Positions 34,393 to 42,447 of a DNA stretch of 64,000 nucleotides are shown piece after piece. Position numbers and translations under genes: made by a program. The notes below the pieces were generated by a model. That model saw only the letters and a program-made list of their open reading frames with translations, was not told where the DNA came from and did no database searches. Position 1 is the stretch's first letter; each line of letters begins with the position of its first letter. This stretch comes from an uncultured Lachnospiraceae bacterium (GTDB taxonomy: Bacteria; Bacillota; Clostridia; Lachnospirales; Lachnospiraceae): positions 21,224 through 85,223 of the forward strand of contig CACXUY010000020.1 of the NCBI GenBank assembly GCA_902770965.1. The letters run 5' to 3'.

Positions 34393-37300
34393 TCACTGCG
34401 CAGCGACGTTATTTTTCAGTATCTTCCTCTCAAACTCATAAGCCGGAAGCGGGCGTGAGAAATAATAACCCTGCACGATTTCACAGCCCAGCTTTCTTAG
34501 CAGCTGCAGCTGGCTTTCGGTCTCAACGCCCTCCGCAATAACCGGAATCTTCAGGTTCTTCGCTATACCAAGGATCAACGCGACCAGCTGAGTGTCTTTG
34601 TAGTCTTGGTCCATATTTCTGACAAATTCCCTGTCCATCTTCAGCACGTCTATCGGCATGGAGGACAGCATGTTCAGCGAAGAATAACCCGTTCCGAAAT
34701 CATCCATCTCCACCTCATAGCCCTTGCGCCGCAGATTTTCAACAACACTGATCACCTGGTCGGCGTTCTCTGTATAGGCAGATTCGGTCACCTCGAGCTT
34801 GAAGGCTTCGTGGTCAAGTCCGTTGCTTGCCAGTATCCCGTCAAGTATGTTCTCCAGATCAGGGTCAAATACGTCCACTCGGGAAAGATTGACGGAAACA
34901 GGTATCGTCACACCGTACTCCGATTTCCATAGTGATATCTGTCTCGCCGCTTCCCTCCATACAAACTGATCGAGCAGTCTTATCTGGCCATTCTTCTCAA
35001 AGAGCGGAATGAAATCGCCAGGCGAAATCATCCCTAGCTCTGGATGATTCCAGCGTATGAGAGCCTCCGCGCTCGCAAGCCTGGGAGGGTCTGCCTGAAT
35101 GTCATATTTTGGCTGATAATATACCTCGAACTCTCCTGCATCCAAGGCATGTCGCAGCTCACTTACAAGACGCTGTTCATAATTCTCACGTTTATTCACG
35201 CTCTCATCATATATGATCAGATGCTCCTTATAGTGACCGCGGGCCATGTTGCAGGCAGTCCTCGCCATATCAAACTGCTGCTCGGGCTCGAGCTTCTTCC
35301 TGTAAGCCATCACCCCCATGCGTAGTCTGATGTTTACGTTCGGCGCCAGTTCATCCATCCTTGCCTGGAGCCTGTCAAAAATCTCCTGATAATTATCAGT
35401 GTGCCTGCAATAGATATCGAAGCGGTCAGCTTCAAATCGTCCCGCTATCCCATTGGTTTCCTTCGAGACCGCTACGAGCTCATCCCCGATAGCGCGGAGT
35501 ATCTGGTCACCCATATCCCTTCCATGGAGCGCATTGATCGAATGGAACTGTTCTATATTGAAGACGATCGCATCCATGGGTATCTCCGGATGGTCTCGGT
35601 ACATTTGTTCCGCGTATTGGAAGAAATATTTCCGATTATACAGACCCGTGAGGTCATCTGTTTCTGTTGCGGAGATAAGGAGCTTCGCCCTCCTTGCCGC
35701 GCGCATGTTCTGCACGAGCAAAACCGATATCACAAGCAGCACGACTGTTACAGCTAAAAGCACCAGCGGCATATGATCTTCAAGATAATCCATAAATGTC
35801 AGCTTCGCGTCCTCGGTAATATAATGCGCCAATGCCGCGTTCACCGCGGAACTTGAAACCATGCCCGTGGCCTTTGCCAGGATGGAATATAGCTCTATAT
35901 CTCCTTTTTTTACCGCCAGGCAATAGTCCATTTTTGTTCCTATTGAAAAGGTCGTGAGATGGTATTTCTCACACAGCCTGGCTATATTGTTGAAACGATA
36001 GTTGCTTATCACCAGGCAGTCCGCGTCTCCGGAGGACACAGCCTTCAGGCATTCCTCCGTATTTGCCCTGTATACCCGTTCCCAGTCAGGATGACGTTCG
36101 GCAAGAAAGGCTTCATAATTAGTGTTGCGATCATTGACCGCTACCCTCACATTTCTATTCATCCTAAAAATGTTAGGATCGGAAATGCGGACTATGGCAC
36201 ACATCTCGGTGTCCAGCAGAGCAGGCGTCATCACTGTTCCTTCCATCTCTGCTTCGTAACCGCTCAGATTGGCCGGAAATACGCAGTCTACCTCTCCTTT
36301 TTTTAACGCCGTCATGGCGTCCCCGGCTGTTGGATATGCGATAGCGTCAAATTTTATACGGACATTCGGCAGACATTCCTCCGCCAGAAGAAGATAATCC
36401 TTCAGTACACCGGTCAATTCCCCTGTTTCCTTGTCGGCCGAACACAGCGCCAAATAATTGTCCTGATAACCAACCCTTATGGTTCCGTGTTTCGACAGCC
36501 ATTCTGTCTCACTCGAAGAAAGAGCCGCGTTAGCTCCGGCTTTACGGATGTACTTCTCATACATCCGTATATTGTAGAAACGATTTTCATCCTGAATCCG
36601 ACTCATAGCAGTATTCAGATCCGCAAGAAGATCAGGGCGATCATTGCGGACGGCAAAATAATAATCAGAAGACCCGACCTTGCATACCGGCACCGCCCGG
36701 CTCGGATCCATAAAAGAATCTACCGTGACATAGGCATCGATCTCGCCATTCTCCATCATCCGCAGGGATTCTTCCTCAGAGCTTGTCATCATGATCAATT
36801 CGGTATCAACCCCATTGTGCTCGGCCCACTCTTTATAATAATCTACCTGGACGCTGCCCTTGTTCACCCCGATTTTTTTCCCGTTAAAAGTCGAATAATC
36901 TGATGCCAGAATCCGCTGATTTCCTTGAGCTACGAATATGTAGTACTCCTCAGTACCCATAGGAAGATACGAGAACAGCATAAGCTCTTCCCTCTTAGGA
37001 GTTGATGAAACATCGCTCATCAAGTCGATCTTGCCTTCTATAAGCATCTCCAATAAATCCGGCCAGCTCCCCTCAACATATTCGTATGTCCAGCCATTAT
37101 ATGACGCCAGCTTCAGCTGATATTCGTAGGCATAACCGGAACGACGGCCATATTCATCAAAATAGTTATAAGATGAATCATACCAGCCGACCCTCACGAC
37201 CTTAGTGCCAGTCTCTTGTCCGGATGCGGTCCCTTGTCCGGATGCGGTCCCTTGTCCGGATGCGGTCCCTTGTCCGGATGCGGTCCCTTGCCCGTATGCG

Positions 37301-37548
37301 GTCCCTTGTCCGGATGTAGTTTCTTGTCCAAATGCGGTTTCTTGTCCAAATGCGGTTACAAACGCAGATGAGAGCATCATCAGCGTCACGCAAATAAGAG
37401 GCACCATTGCTTTTTTGATCGTTTTGATATGCCTGACATGGATTGAAGCTTTTGTTTTTGAATAATGATCGAGAGCTATAAGTGTCATGATCCTCTGAAT
37501 ATGTTTGATACGGAGCGGCTGCTTCTCTTCTGATGGACGTATAGACAT
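34393..37548 (-). CDS. Receptor-type c-di-GMP phosphodiesterase: two SBP domains, degenerate GGDEF, EAL
   Basis: 1051 residues. A basic N-terminal cytoplasmic arm is followed by a signal/TM segment (~48-68), then eight hexapeptide repeats of the TASGQG type (~67-115). Two extracellular solute-binding family 3 domains follow (~118-345 and ~355-590), then a TM helix (~610-633), GGDEF (~650-800) and EAL (~815-1040). The GGDEF active site reads RFEADRF, so cyclase activity is not expected. EAL motifs are intact: EALIRW at 828-833, KLEVTES, DDFGTGYSSL, KMDREF, AEGVET. Predicted: ligand-controlled hydrolysis of c-di-GMP, probably sensing amino acids or similar. AAAGGACAAGTGGT precedes the ATG. Confidence 0.88.
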   Translation of the reverse strand: MSIRPSEEKQPLRIKHIQRIMTLIALDHYSKTKASIHVRHIKTIKKAMVPLICVTLMMLSSAFVTAFGQETAFGQETTSGQGTAYGQGTASGQGTASGQGTASGQGTASGQETGTKVVRVGWYDSSYNYFDEYGRRSGYAYEYQLKLASYNGWTYEYVEGSWPDLLEMLIEGKIDLMSDVSSTPKREELMLFSYLPMGTEEYYIFVAQGNQRILASDYSTFNGKKIGVNKGSVQVDYYKEWAEHNGVDTELIMMTSSEEESLRMMENGEIDAYVTVDSFMDPSRAVPVCKVGSSDYYFAVRNDRPDLLADLNTAMSRIQDENRFYNIRMYEKYIRKAGANAALSSSETEWLSKHGTIRVGYQDNYLALCSADKETGELTGVLKDYLLLAEECLPNVRIKFDAIAYPTAGDAMTALKKGEVDCVFPANLSGYEAEMEGTVMTPALLDTEMCAIVRISDPNIFRMNRNVRVAVNDRNTNYEAFLAERHPDWERVYRANTEECLKAVSSGDADCLVISNYRFNNIARLCEKYHLTTFSIGTKMDYCLAVKKGDIELYSILAKATGMVSSSAVNAALAHYITEDAKLTFMDYLEDHMPLVLLAVTVVLLVISVLLVQNMRAARRAKLLISATETDDLTGLYNRKYFFQYAEQMYRDHPEIPMDAIVFNIEQFHSINALHGRDMGDQILRAIGDELVAVSKETNGIAGRFEADRFDIYCRHTDNYQEIFDRLQARMDELAPNVNIRLRMGVMAYRKKLEPEQQFDMARTACNMARGHYKEHLIIYDESVNKRENYEQRLVSELRHALDAGEFEVYYQPKYDIQADPPRLASAEALIRWNHPELGMISPGDFIPLFEKNGQIRLLDQFVWREAARQISLWKSEYGVTIPVSVNLSRVDVFDPDLENILDGILASNGLDHEAFKLEVTESAYTENADQVISVVENLRRKGYEVEMDDFGTGYSSLNMLSSMPIDVLKMDREFVRNMDQDYKDTQLVALILGIAKNLKIPVIAEGVETESQLQLLRKLGCEIVQGYYFSRPLPAYEFERKILKNNVAAQ
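37211..37354. repeat. In-frame tandem repeat, eight 18-bp units
   Basis: Eight 18-bp units related to GTCCCTTGTCCGGATGCG on the plus strand, encoding TASGQG/TAFGQE hexapeptides just after the signal segment of the SBP-EAL receptor. The three inner units are identical, so unit number may vary without breaking the frame. Confidence 0.92.
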
Positions 37549-37769
37549 ACCACTTGTCCTTTCTGTAATGGCTTTGAGATCTGTACGTATTTCGATACCA
37601 AGCTTGCCGTTTAGGCTTCGATATGTATAGTTAAATAAAAAATGTACGATTATTAATTTATTATATCAAAAATACTGTCGTATTTCTACCCCAAAAATAA
37701 CTAAATCTATATATAAAATTTGTTGTATTTTCTTTATTATTAAATAGAAATGACTTTATAATTTAGAAA

Positions 37770-37810
37770 GGCAGAAAAGGAGCAACCGCAATTACCGCTC
37801 CATTTCTGCC
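37770..37810 (-). terminator. Terminator after the PAS-HD-GYP gene
   Basis: GGCAGAAA(A)GGAGC (37770-37783) pairs GCTCC(A)TTTCTGCC (37797-37810); reading leftward it is followed by TTTCTAAATT. It separates the partner-switching operon from the SBP-EAL gene, which therefore needs its own promoter (an extended -10, TGATATAAT, lies upstream of it). Confidence 0.65.
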
Positions 37811-37848
37811 CAATGCAAGAATCTGATGTTTTTAACAATAGTTACGGT

Positions 37849-39147
37849 TTATGTATTATTATCCCTTTCCCAGGCGTGGCTTTTTTTGAATGCTTCGAGC
37901 AATTCGCCGTCCAATGAGCCTTCTTTGACCATGCTGTCCAGGATCTTCCACGCTTTTTCAATGGGTATAGAAGGCTTATACGGCCTGTCCTTCGCCGTAA
38001 GCGCCTCAAAGATATCCAGGATCGTAAGCAGCCGGACCTCTTTGGGTATCTCGCTCCCCAGAATACCGTTCGGATAGCCTCCACCCTGCAGGAATTCATG
38101 ATGCGCGGCCGCCCATCTAGGCACATCCTTATATTCGACAGGGAAACTCACCTGATTCAATATGTTCCAGGTCGAAGAGGCGTGTCCCTGCATAATGCTG
38201 CGTTCCTCCGCCGTCAGAGTGCCTTTACGTATAGACAGCATCGCGATTTCGTCATCTGTCAGCAACCGCTGATTCTTCCCGTTCTCATCCACAAAGGTTT
38301 CGGATGACAGGCATCTGACCTTAAGCAGATCCGCGTCCGGCAGATAGCCGATCATATTGACATGCACGATGAATGTATATTCATCGTCAGCAGCATCTAC
38401 TTTCTTCAAATATTCCTCTTCGGAAATACGCCCTTCAAGCATAGCTATTTTGTAAAGGAGCTTTATCTTAATAAAACGTTCCTTGATCACTTCGATCCTT
38501 GGACCCAGCCTTGTCGCCTTATCCATGATCTCAAGAGGAACCGTCAGTTTTCCTATATCATGGAGACCGACGCTCATAATGAACTCACTCCGCTGGCTGT
38601 CGTCATAATTCCACGGATTGCCGTTTGCCTCCATCCAATCAAGAAAGGCTTCGGCCATATCCACCATATTTCTGGTATGATTTCCGGTATAATGAGACCG
38701 TTCGTCAATAGCTATGGAAAGGGCTTTGACCAGAGAGTGAAGCAGCTTTTCGATATCCTGCGCATAGCGCAGCTTAAGCTCTGACAGCTCCGTAATATCA
38801 CCGAAGACGATGATCGTACCCATTTTCCGGTTCTCATGAAAAAGCATTGACGTAACCATGTAAAGCTGCTTCGTCTGGCTCCCATTATTCCATGAAACGA
38901 TTTTTTCATGCTTGGAATCCGGGTCATACATAGCATCCAGTACGGCCTGATTAAAGACATCATTGGCCTTATCCTTCATGAATACCCTTATGTATTTCTT
39001 CCCAAGCACTTCATCTTTTGTTTTCCCAAGAATCCTTTCGGCAGCAGGATTAATCGAATCAATGACGCCTCCCATATTGATCGTCATGACTCCCTCGGAC
39101 ATATCCCTGATGATGCTCTCATTGATCCGCTCACGATTCTCGTTCAT
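37849..39147 (-). CDS. PAS-HD-GYP signalling protein
   Basis: 432 residues. PAS domain at ~8-125 (VIDSINPAAERILGKTKDEV), then an HD-GYP phosphodiesterase-like domain: HYTGNHTRN, the HD pair in VGLHDIGKL (~195-203) and AAHHEFLQGGGYPNG with GYP near 357. HD-GYP domains hydrolyse c-di-GMP. HD and GYP are ~155 residues apart, clearly more than usual, through an insert around 210-305. I prefer ATG 39147 to an upstream in-frame GTG (39159), which overlaps the likely ribosome binding site AGAAAGGGTGG. It is the last gene of the rsbW-STAS-PP2C operon. Confidence 0.82.
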   Translation of the reverse strand: MNENRERINESIIRDMSEGVMTINMGGVIDSINPAAERILGKTKDEVLGKKYIRVFMKDKANDVFNQAVLDAMYDPDSKHEKIVSWNNGSQTKQLYMVTSMLFHENRKMGTIIVFGDITELSELKLRYAQDIEKLLHSLVKALSIAIDERSHYTGNHTRNMVDMAEAFLDWMEANGNPWNYDDSQRSEFIMSVGLHDIGKLTVPLEIMDKATRLGPRIEVIKERFIKIKLLYKIAMLEGRISEEEYLKKVDAADDEYTFIVHVNMIGYLPDADLLKVRCLSSETFVDENGKNQRLLTDDEIAMLSIRKGTLTAEERSIMQGHASSTWNILNQVSFPVEYKDVPRWAAAHHEFLQGGGYPNGILGSEIPKEVRLLTILDIFEALTAKDRPYKPSIPIEKAWKILDSMVKEGSLDGELLEAFKKSHAWERDNNT

Positions 39148-39177
39148 AGTACAGTCCACCCTTTCTGCTTCTTTGCC

Positions 39178-40911
39178 TCAAATCTTATTATCCCTGCCTT
39201 CTTTACCGTTATATCTTAAACACAGCATTGTGATGTCGTCAAATTGCGGTGCGTTTTCCACGAAAACGGCTACCGCCTCATGGACCCTCCGGATCTGCTC
39301 CTCCGGCTTGGCGTCCTGATTATGATTCAACGTTTCAACCAGCCGTTCTTCACCGAACATATCACTGCGGGAATTAGTCGCCTCAGGAACGCCATCGGTA
39401 TAGACAAAAAGACAATCGCCGGGGTTCATCTCAAACTCATGGGCATGAAACTGCGCTTTCTTCCTTACTCCGACGAACATGTCATGCTTGTATGCCAGCA
39501 GTTCATATTTTCCGCCCGATCTGCATAAGGCCGGTTTTTCATGACCGGCGTTACATACTATACCCTTGCCCGTGGAAAGCTCCAGCACCGCCACCCATAC
39601 GGTGACAAAGGTCTTGGATGTATTTCCGTCGCACAGCTGGAGGTTCGCCCGTCCCAGTGTCCCGGCCGGATCACAGCCGCTCAAGAGCTGGTTTTTGATC
39701 AATGACTTCGCGACCATCATGAACAACGCGGCCGGGACGCCCTTTCCGGATACGTCAGCTATCACCAGAGCCAGATGATCATCATCGATCAGAAAGAAAT
39801 CATAGAAATCGCCGCCCACCTCTTTTGCGGGCACCATAGAAGCATATAGTTCAAAATCCGTCCTATCAGGAAATGGCGGAAATACTCCCGGCAGCGCGCT
39901 GCTCTGAATCTTGCTGGCCATTTCCAGTTCGACCCTGATACGTTCGTTTTCAGCAGTAATCCTCGCGATCTGTTCCTCATGCTCGATCAATTCATGTTCC
40001 ATGTCGGCCATGACATTGGTGAGGTTCTCAAGCTCGTCTCCTGTGCGGATACCGAGGGATGAAAAATGATCCGAGCGGGCGACGCCGTTCTTCCTGTCCT
40101 GGACGTAGGTCATAGCAGTTCGCGCGATAGCGTTGATAGGATCGGCTACCATCTTCTTCATGAGATTTCCCACAAAAAGCGCGATCATGAGCGTGAGTGT
40201 CAATACTGCCGCGCTGACCTTGAGCGCATACTGAACTATGTCCGTGAAAACGCTGTCGATATAAAGCTCTGCCACCAGAAAGGCGCATTTTCTATCGTTT
40301 TCGTCACGTATCGGACAGGCCGCTATACACTTGCTGCCTTTGCCCTCTGTATGCCGGAAATCATACGGCGTGTCCTCGCCGTTTCGGCCATAAACCGAAA
40401 AATCCGAGAGTTCTTTTATCCATTCATCCGACTCTGCTTCCCATTCTCCGGGATAACGCGGACTGATGCCTTCAGAATCCGCAAGATAGACCAAAACGCC
40501 GCGCTCAGCATCAAACGCGCAGATATAAAGCCTCGATACATCGACGACATAACTGCGCAGCATGTTTACCAGTGTTTCGTAGGCCTGTCCTTGCCCGCTT
40601 ACCGAATCCAGCCCCTGAAAGTATTGACGATACTCTTCCGTTCCGGTCAGCGCCCTCTGTGCGGGTGTCAGGCTCTCATAGAGCTGCATCACATCTTCAG
40701 CAAAGCCCGCAATCTCCGCGATATGCTCCGCGGACGAAGCAGCTTTTGAAGTTGTAGTGCGCGTTCTGGAAACGGAGTCCTTCATAAGCGAATTGCTGAA
40801 AATACTGAGTCCTACAAGAAGAGACACCAGCCCCAGCACAACAGAGCTGATCACGGATAGATTGACCGTCCTGGCAGTTATGCGTTCAGTTTTATTCATC
40901 GAATACTTCAT
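39178..40911 (-). CDS. Membrane PP2C (SpoIIE/RsbU-like) serine phosphatase with sensor domain
   Basis: 577 residues. TM1 ~15-40, an extracellular cache-like sensor domain (~45-225), TM2 ~228-250, HAMP (~250-310), a short coiled coil (HELIEHEEQIARITAENERI) and a C-terminal SpoIIE/PP2C phosphatase (~335-565) with VGGDFYDFF, IADVSGKGVPAALFM, CNAGHE and FVYTDGVPEA metal-binding motifs. Such enzymes dephosphorylate STAS antagonists and so reverse the action of an RsbW-type kinase; both partners lie immediately upstream. The output is set by an external signal. The ribosome binding site is weak. Confidence 0.88.
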   Translation of the reverse strand: MKYSMNKTERITARTVNLSVISSVVLGLVSLLVGLSIFSNSLMKDSVSRTRTTTSKAASSAEHIAEIAGFAEDVMQLYESLTPAQRALTGTEEYRQYFQGLDSVSGQGQAYETLVNMLRSYVVDVSRLYICAFDAERGVLVYLADSEGISPRYPGEWEAESDEWIKELSDFSVYGRNGEDTPYDFRHTEGKGSKCIAACPIRDENDRKCAFLVAELYIDSVFTDIVQYALKVSAAVLTLTLMIALFVGNLMKKMVADPINAIARTAMTYVQDRKNGVARSDHFSSLGIRTGDELENLTNVMADMEHELIEHEEQIARITAENERIRVELEMASKIQSSALPGVFPPFPDRTDFELYASMVPAKEVGGDFYDFFLIDDDHLALVIADVSGKGVPAALFMMVAKSLIKNQLLSGCDPAGTLGRANLQLCDGNTSKTFVTVWVAVLELSTGKGIVCNAGHEKPALCRSGGKYELLAYKHDMFVGVRKKAQFHAHEFEMNPGDCLFVYTDGVPEATNSRSDMFGEERLVETLNHNQDAKPEEQIRRVHEAVAVFVENAPQFDDITMLCLRYNGKEGRDNKI

Positions 40912-41024
40912 ATCTCATTACGCCCCTGCCTCACGGTGTGCCTGCTTCACAATGTGTCTGCTTTTCAGCATTAACCGCCTCAACCCCGCGTCATCTGCTT
41001 CTCTTTTGTCTCTTCCATCTCTGA

Positions 41025-41333
41025 TCAGTCATTCTCAACCTTAACAATATCCATAAAGCCTACCAGGTCGAATACCCCAATGATATGCTCGTTCACGTGT
41101 ATAAGCCTCATCTCTCCGTCACGATCCTCCATGACCTGTTCTATCTCCAGCAGCACGCGCAGACCGCCTGAAGAGATATATTCGACCTTTTCCAGATCCA
41201 CGGTGATATCCTGAACGCCATCCAGGTACGGTTGTATCTCCTTCTCCAGCACAGGGGCTGTGGCAGTGTCAAGCCATCCATCTGGTTTTACTGTAAGATG
41301 TGTCCCATCCTTCTCAAAAATCGTGCTTGCCAT
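41025..41333 (-). CDS. STAS-domain anti-sigma factor antagonist
   Basis: 102 residues forming one STAS domain (SpoIIAA/RsbV type). The phosphorylatable serine is S54 or S55 in VEYISSGGLRVLL. Unphosphorylated antagonist would bind the kinase encoded 110 nt upstream and release its target; phosphorylated it would be inactive until the PP2C enzyme encoded downstream acts. RBS AGGAGGAAG. Confidence 0.9.
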   Translation of the reverse strand: MASTIFEKDGTHLTVKPDGWLDTATAPVLEKEIQPYLDGVQDITVDLEKVEYISSGGLRVLLEIEQVMEDRDGEMRLIHVNEHIIGVFDLVGFMDIVKVEND

Positions 41334-41443
41334 GATATTCTTCCTCCTTATATTTCCGCTATATCTGATCTACCGTCTTATTGTTAACAGTTCTATAACC
41401 ATAAATTATAGTAACTATATCCGAGCTTTCCTTTTCCTGCCTG

Positions 41444-41851
41444 TCAGATCCTCTTTCGTATGGTCAGGATATTCTGCCCATCCTTATAGTCATATGAAAT
41501 ACCGTCCATAGTCTTTTTAACTATGAACAGCCCTAAGCCTCCGATGGGGCGTTCTTTGGCCTGCAAAGTGACATCCGGCTCTTTAGATCTCAGGGGATCA
41601 AAGGGAATACCTTTGTCAATAAAAGCAACGATAACGCTCAATGGATCCTCTTCCACATCAACGCGCACCGTTGCAGATCCATGCTCTGGGTTATAGGCAT
41701 ACCGGACAATATTTCCAAATATTTCATCTATGGCTATGTCAACTTGTATCCGTATACGTTCAGTGCAGCCAAGCTCCGCCAACTGTGAGTTAACGAAGTC
41801 CGTAACTGACTTGATCTCGTCTACGGAGGCATTTACGGTTATTTCCCGCAT
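41444..41851 (-). CDS. RsbW-like anti-sigma factor / serine kinase
   Basis: 135 residues with a GHKL ATPase fold: N box DEIFGNIVRYAY (~42-53), G1 box DKGIPFDP (~78-85), G2 box GGLGLFIVKK (~104-113). Such proteins phosphorylate STAS antagonists and sequester a partner, classically a sigma factor. No sigma factor gene is in the neighbourhood, so the target is unknown. First gene of the leftward operon. Confidence 0.88.
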   Translation of the reverse strand: MREITVNASVDEIKSVTDFVNSQLAELGCTERIRIQVDIAIDEIFGNIVRYAYNPEHGSATVRVDVEEDPLSVIVAFIDKGIPFDPLRSKEPDVTLQAKERPIGGLGLFIVKKTMDGISYDYKDGQNILTIRKRI

Positions 41852-41979
41852 TGCTCTTTATACCCCTCTTGAATAAGATCCTCTGTGTGTAACCTGGGTG
41901 CAAGGTCATGAGATTAAAATGACTCCATGATCTGGCTGATATGCTCTTCTCATAGGATAAACCCATACGTCATTACGCG

Positions 41980-42185
41980 CCGTTATGTAATATCAGTATC
42001 GGCTGTTATATGCCATCAGTATCGGCTGTTATGTATTATTAATATCGGTTGCTGTGTGCTGCCAATAGCGGCTGCCATGTACTATTAATATCGGTTGTTA
42101 TGTGCTGCCAATATCGGCTGTTATGTACTATCAGTATCGGCTGTTATGTACTATTAATATCGGCTGTTATGTACTATCAATATCG
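41980..42185. repeat. Tandem repeat, nine 23-bp units
   Basis: Nine head-to-tail units related to CTGTTATGTACTATCAGTATCGG; variants alternate ACTATCA/ATTATTA and GGCTG/GGTTG. It starts about 130 bp upstream of the RsbW-like gene and has no spacers, so it is not a CRISPR. No coding potential seen. Confidence 0.93.
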
Positions 42186-42343
42186 ATAAGCCGTGAGAAA
42201 TTTTTCGTTCGTAAACAAGACATGATCAGCGTAAATCGTGGTAACAATTCAGCGCAGCAGTAATATGTTATATAAAGCTCACTACAACCAGCTGGTTGTC
42301 AGAACAGGTACCGAATATGGTCTTTAGAGTGCAAAATGGAAAG
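42186..42343. other. Gap between the 23-bp repeats and the fruA terminator
   Basis: No gene seen. It includes a half-copy of the family 1 repeat end, GTGGTAACAATTCAGCGCAGC (42238-42258), and a small CAACCAGCTGGTTG palindrome near 42286-42299. Confidence 0.5.
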
Positions 42344-42387
42344 CCCAGATGATGGATGCCTCAACGTGCATAAATCCATCATCTGGG
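42344..42387 (-). terminator. Hairpin after fruA
   Basis: Perfect 14-bp stem (42344-42357 with 42374-42387) with a 16-nt loop, 60 nt beyond the fruA stop. The U tract is poor (GCTTTCC), so it may act as a processing or stabilising stem rather than a strict terminator. Confidence 0.6.
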
Positions 42388-42447
42388 AAGCTTGTTTATG
42401 TCTTGCTCTCAGGCTGCATCCTCAGATGCAGCAAGGATAGAATGCGA

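Noticed and set aside
41980..42185. Possible CRISPR array
   Set aside because: Units follow each other with no spacers and no cas genes are nearby.
41852..42447. c-di-GMP riboswitch near the signalling operon
   Set aside because: No GEMM-type CGCACAGGGCAAACC core is present on either strand in the gaps at 37549-37848 or 41852-42447.
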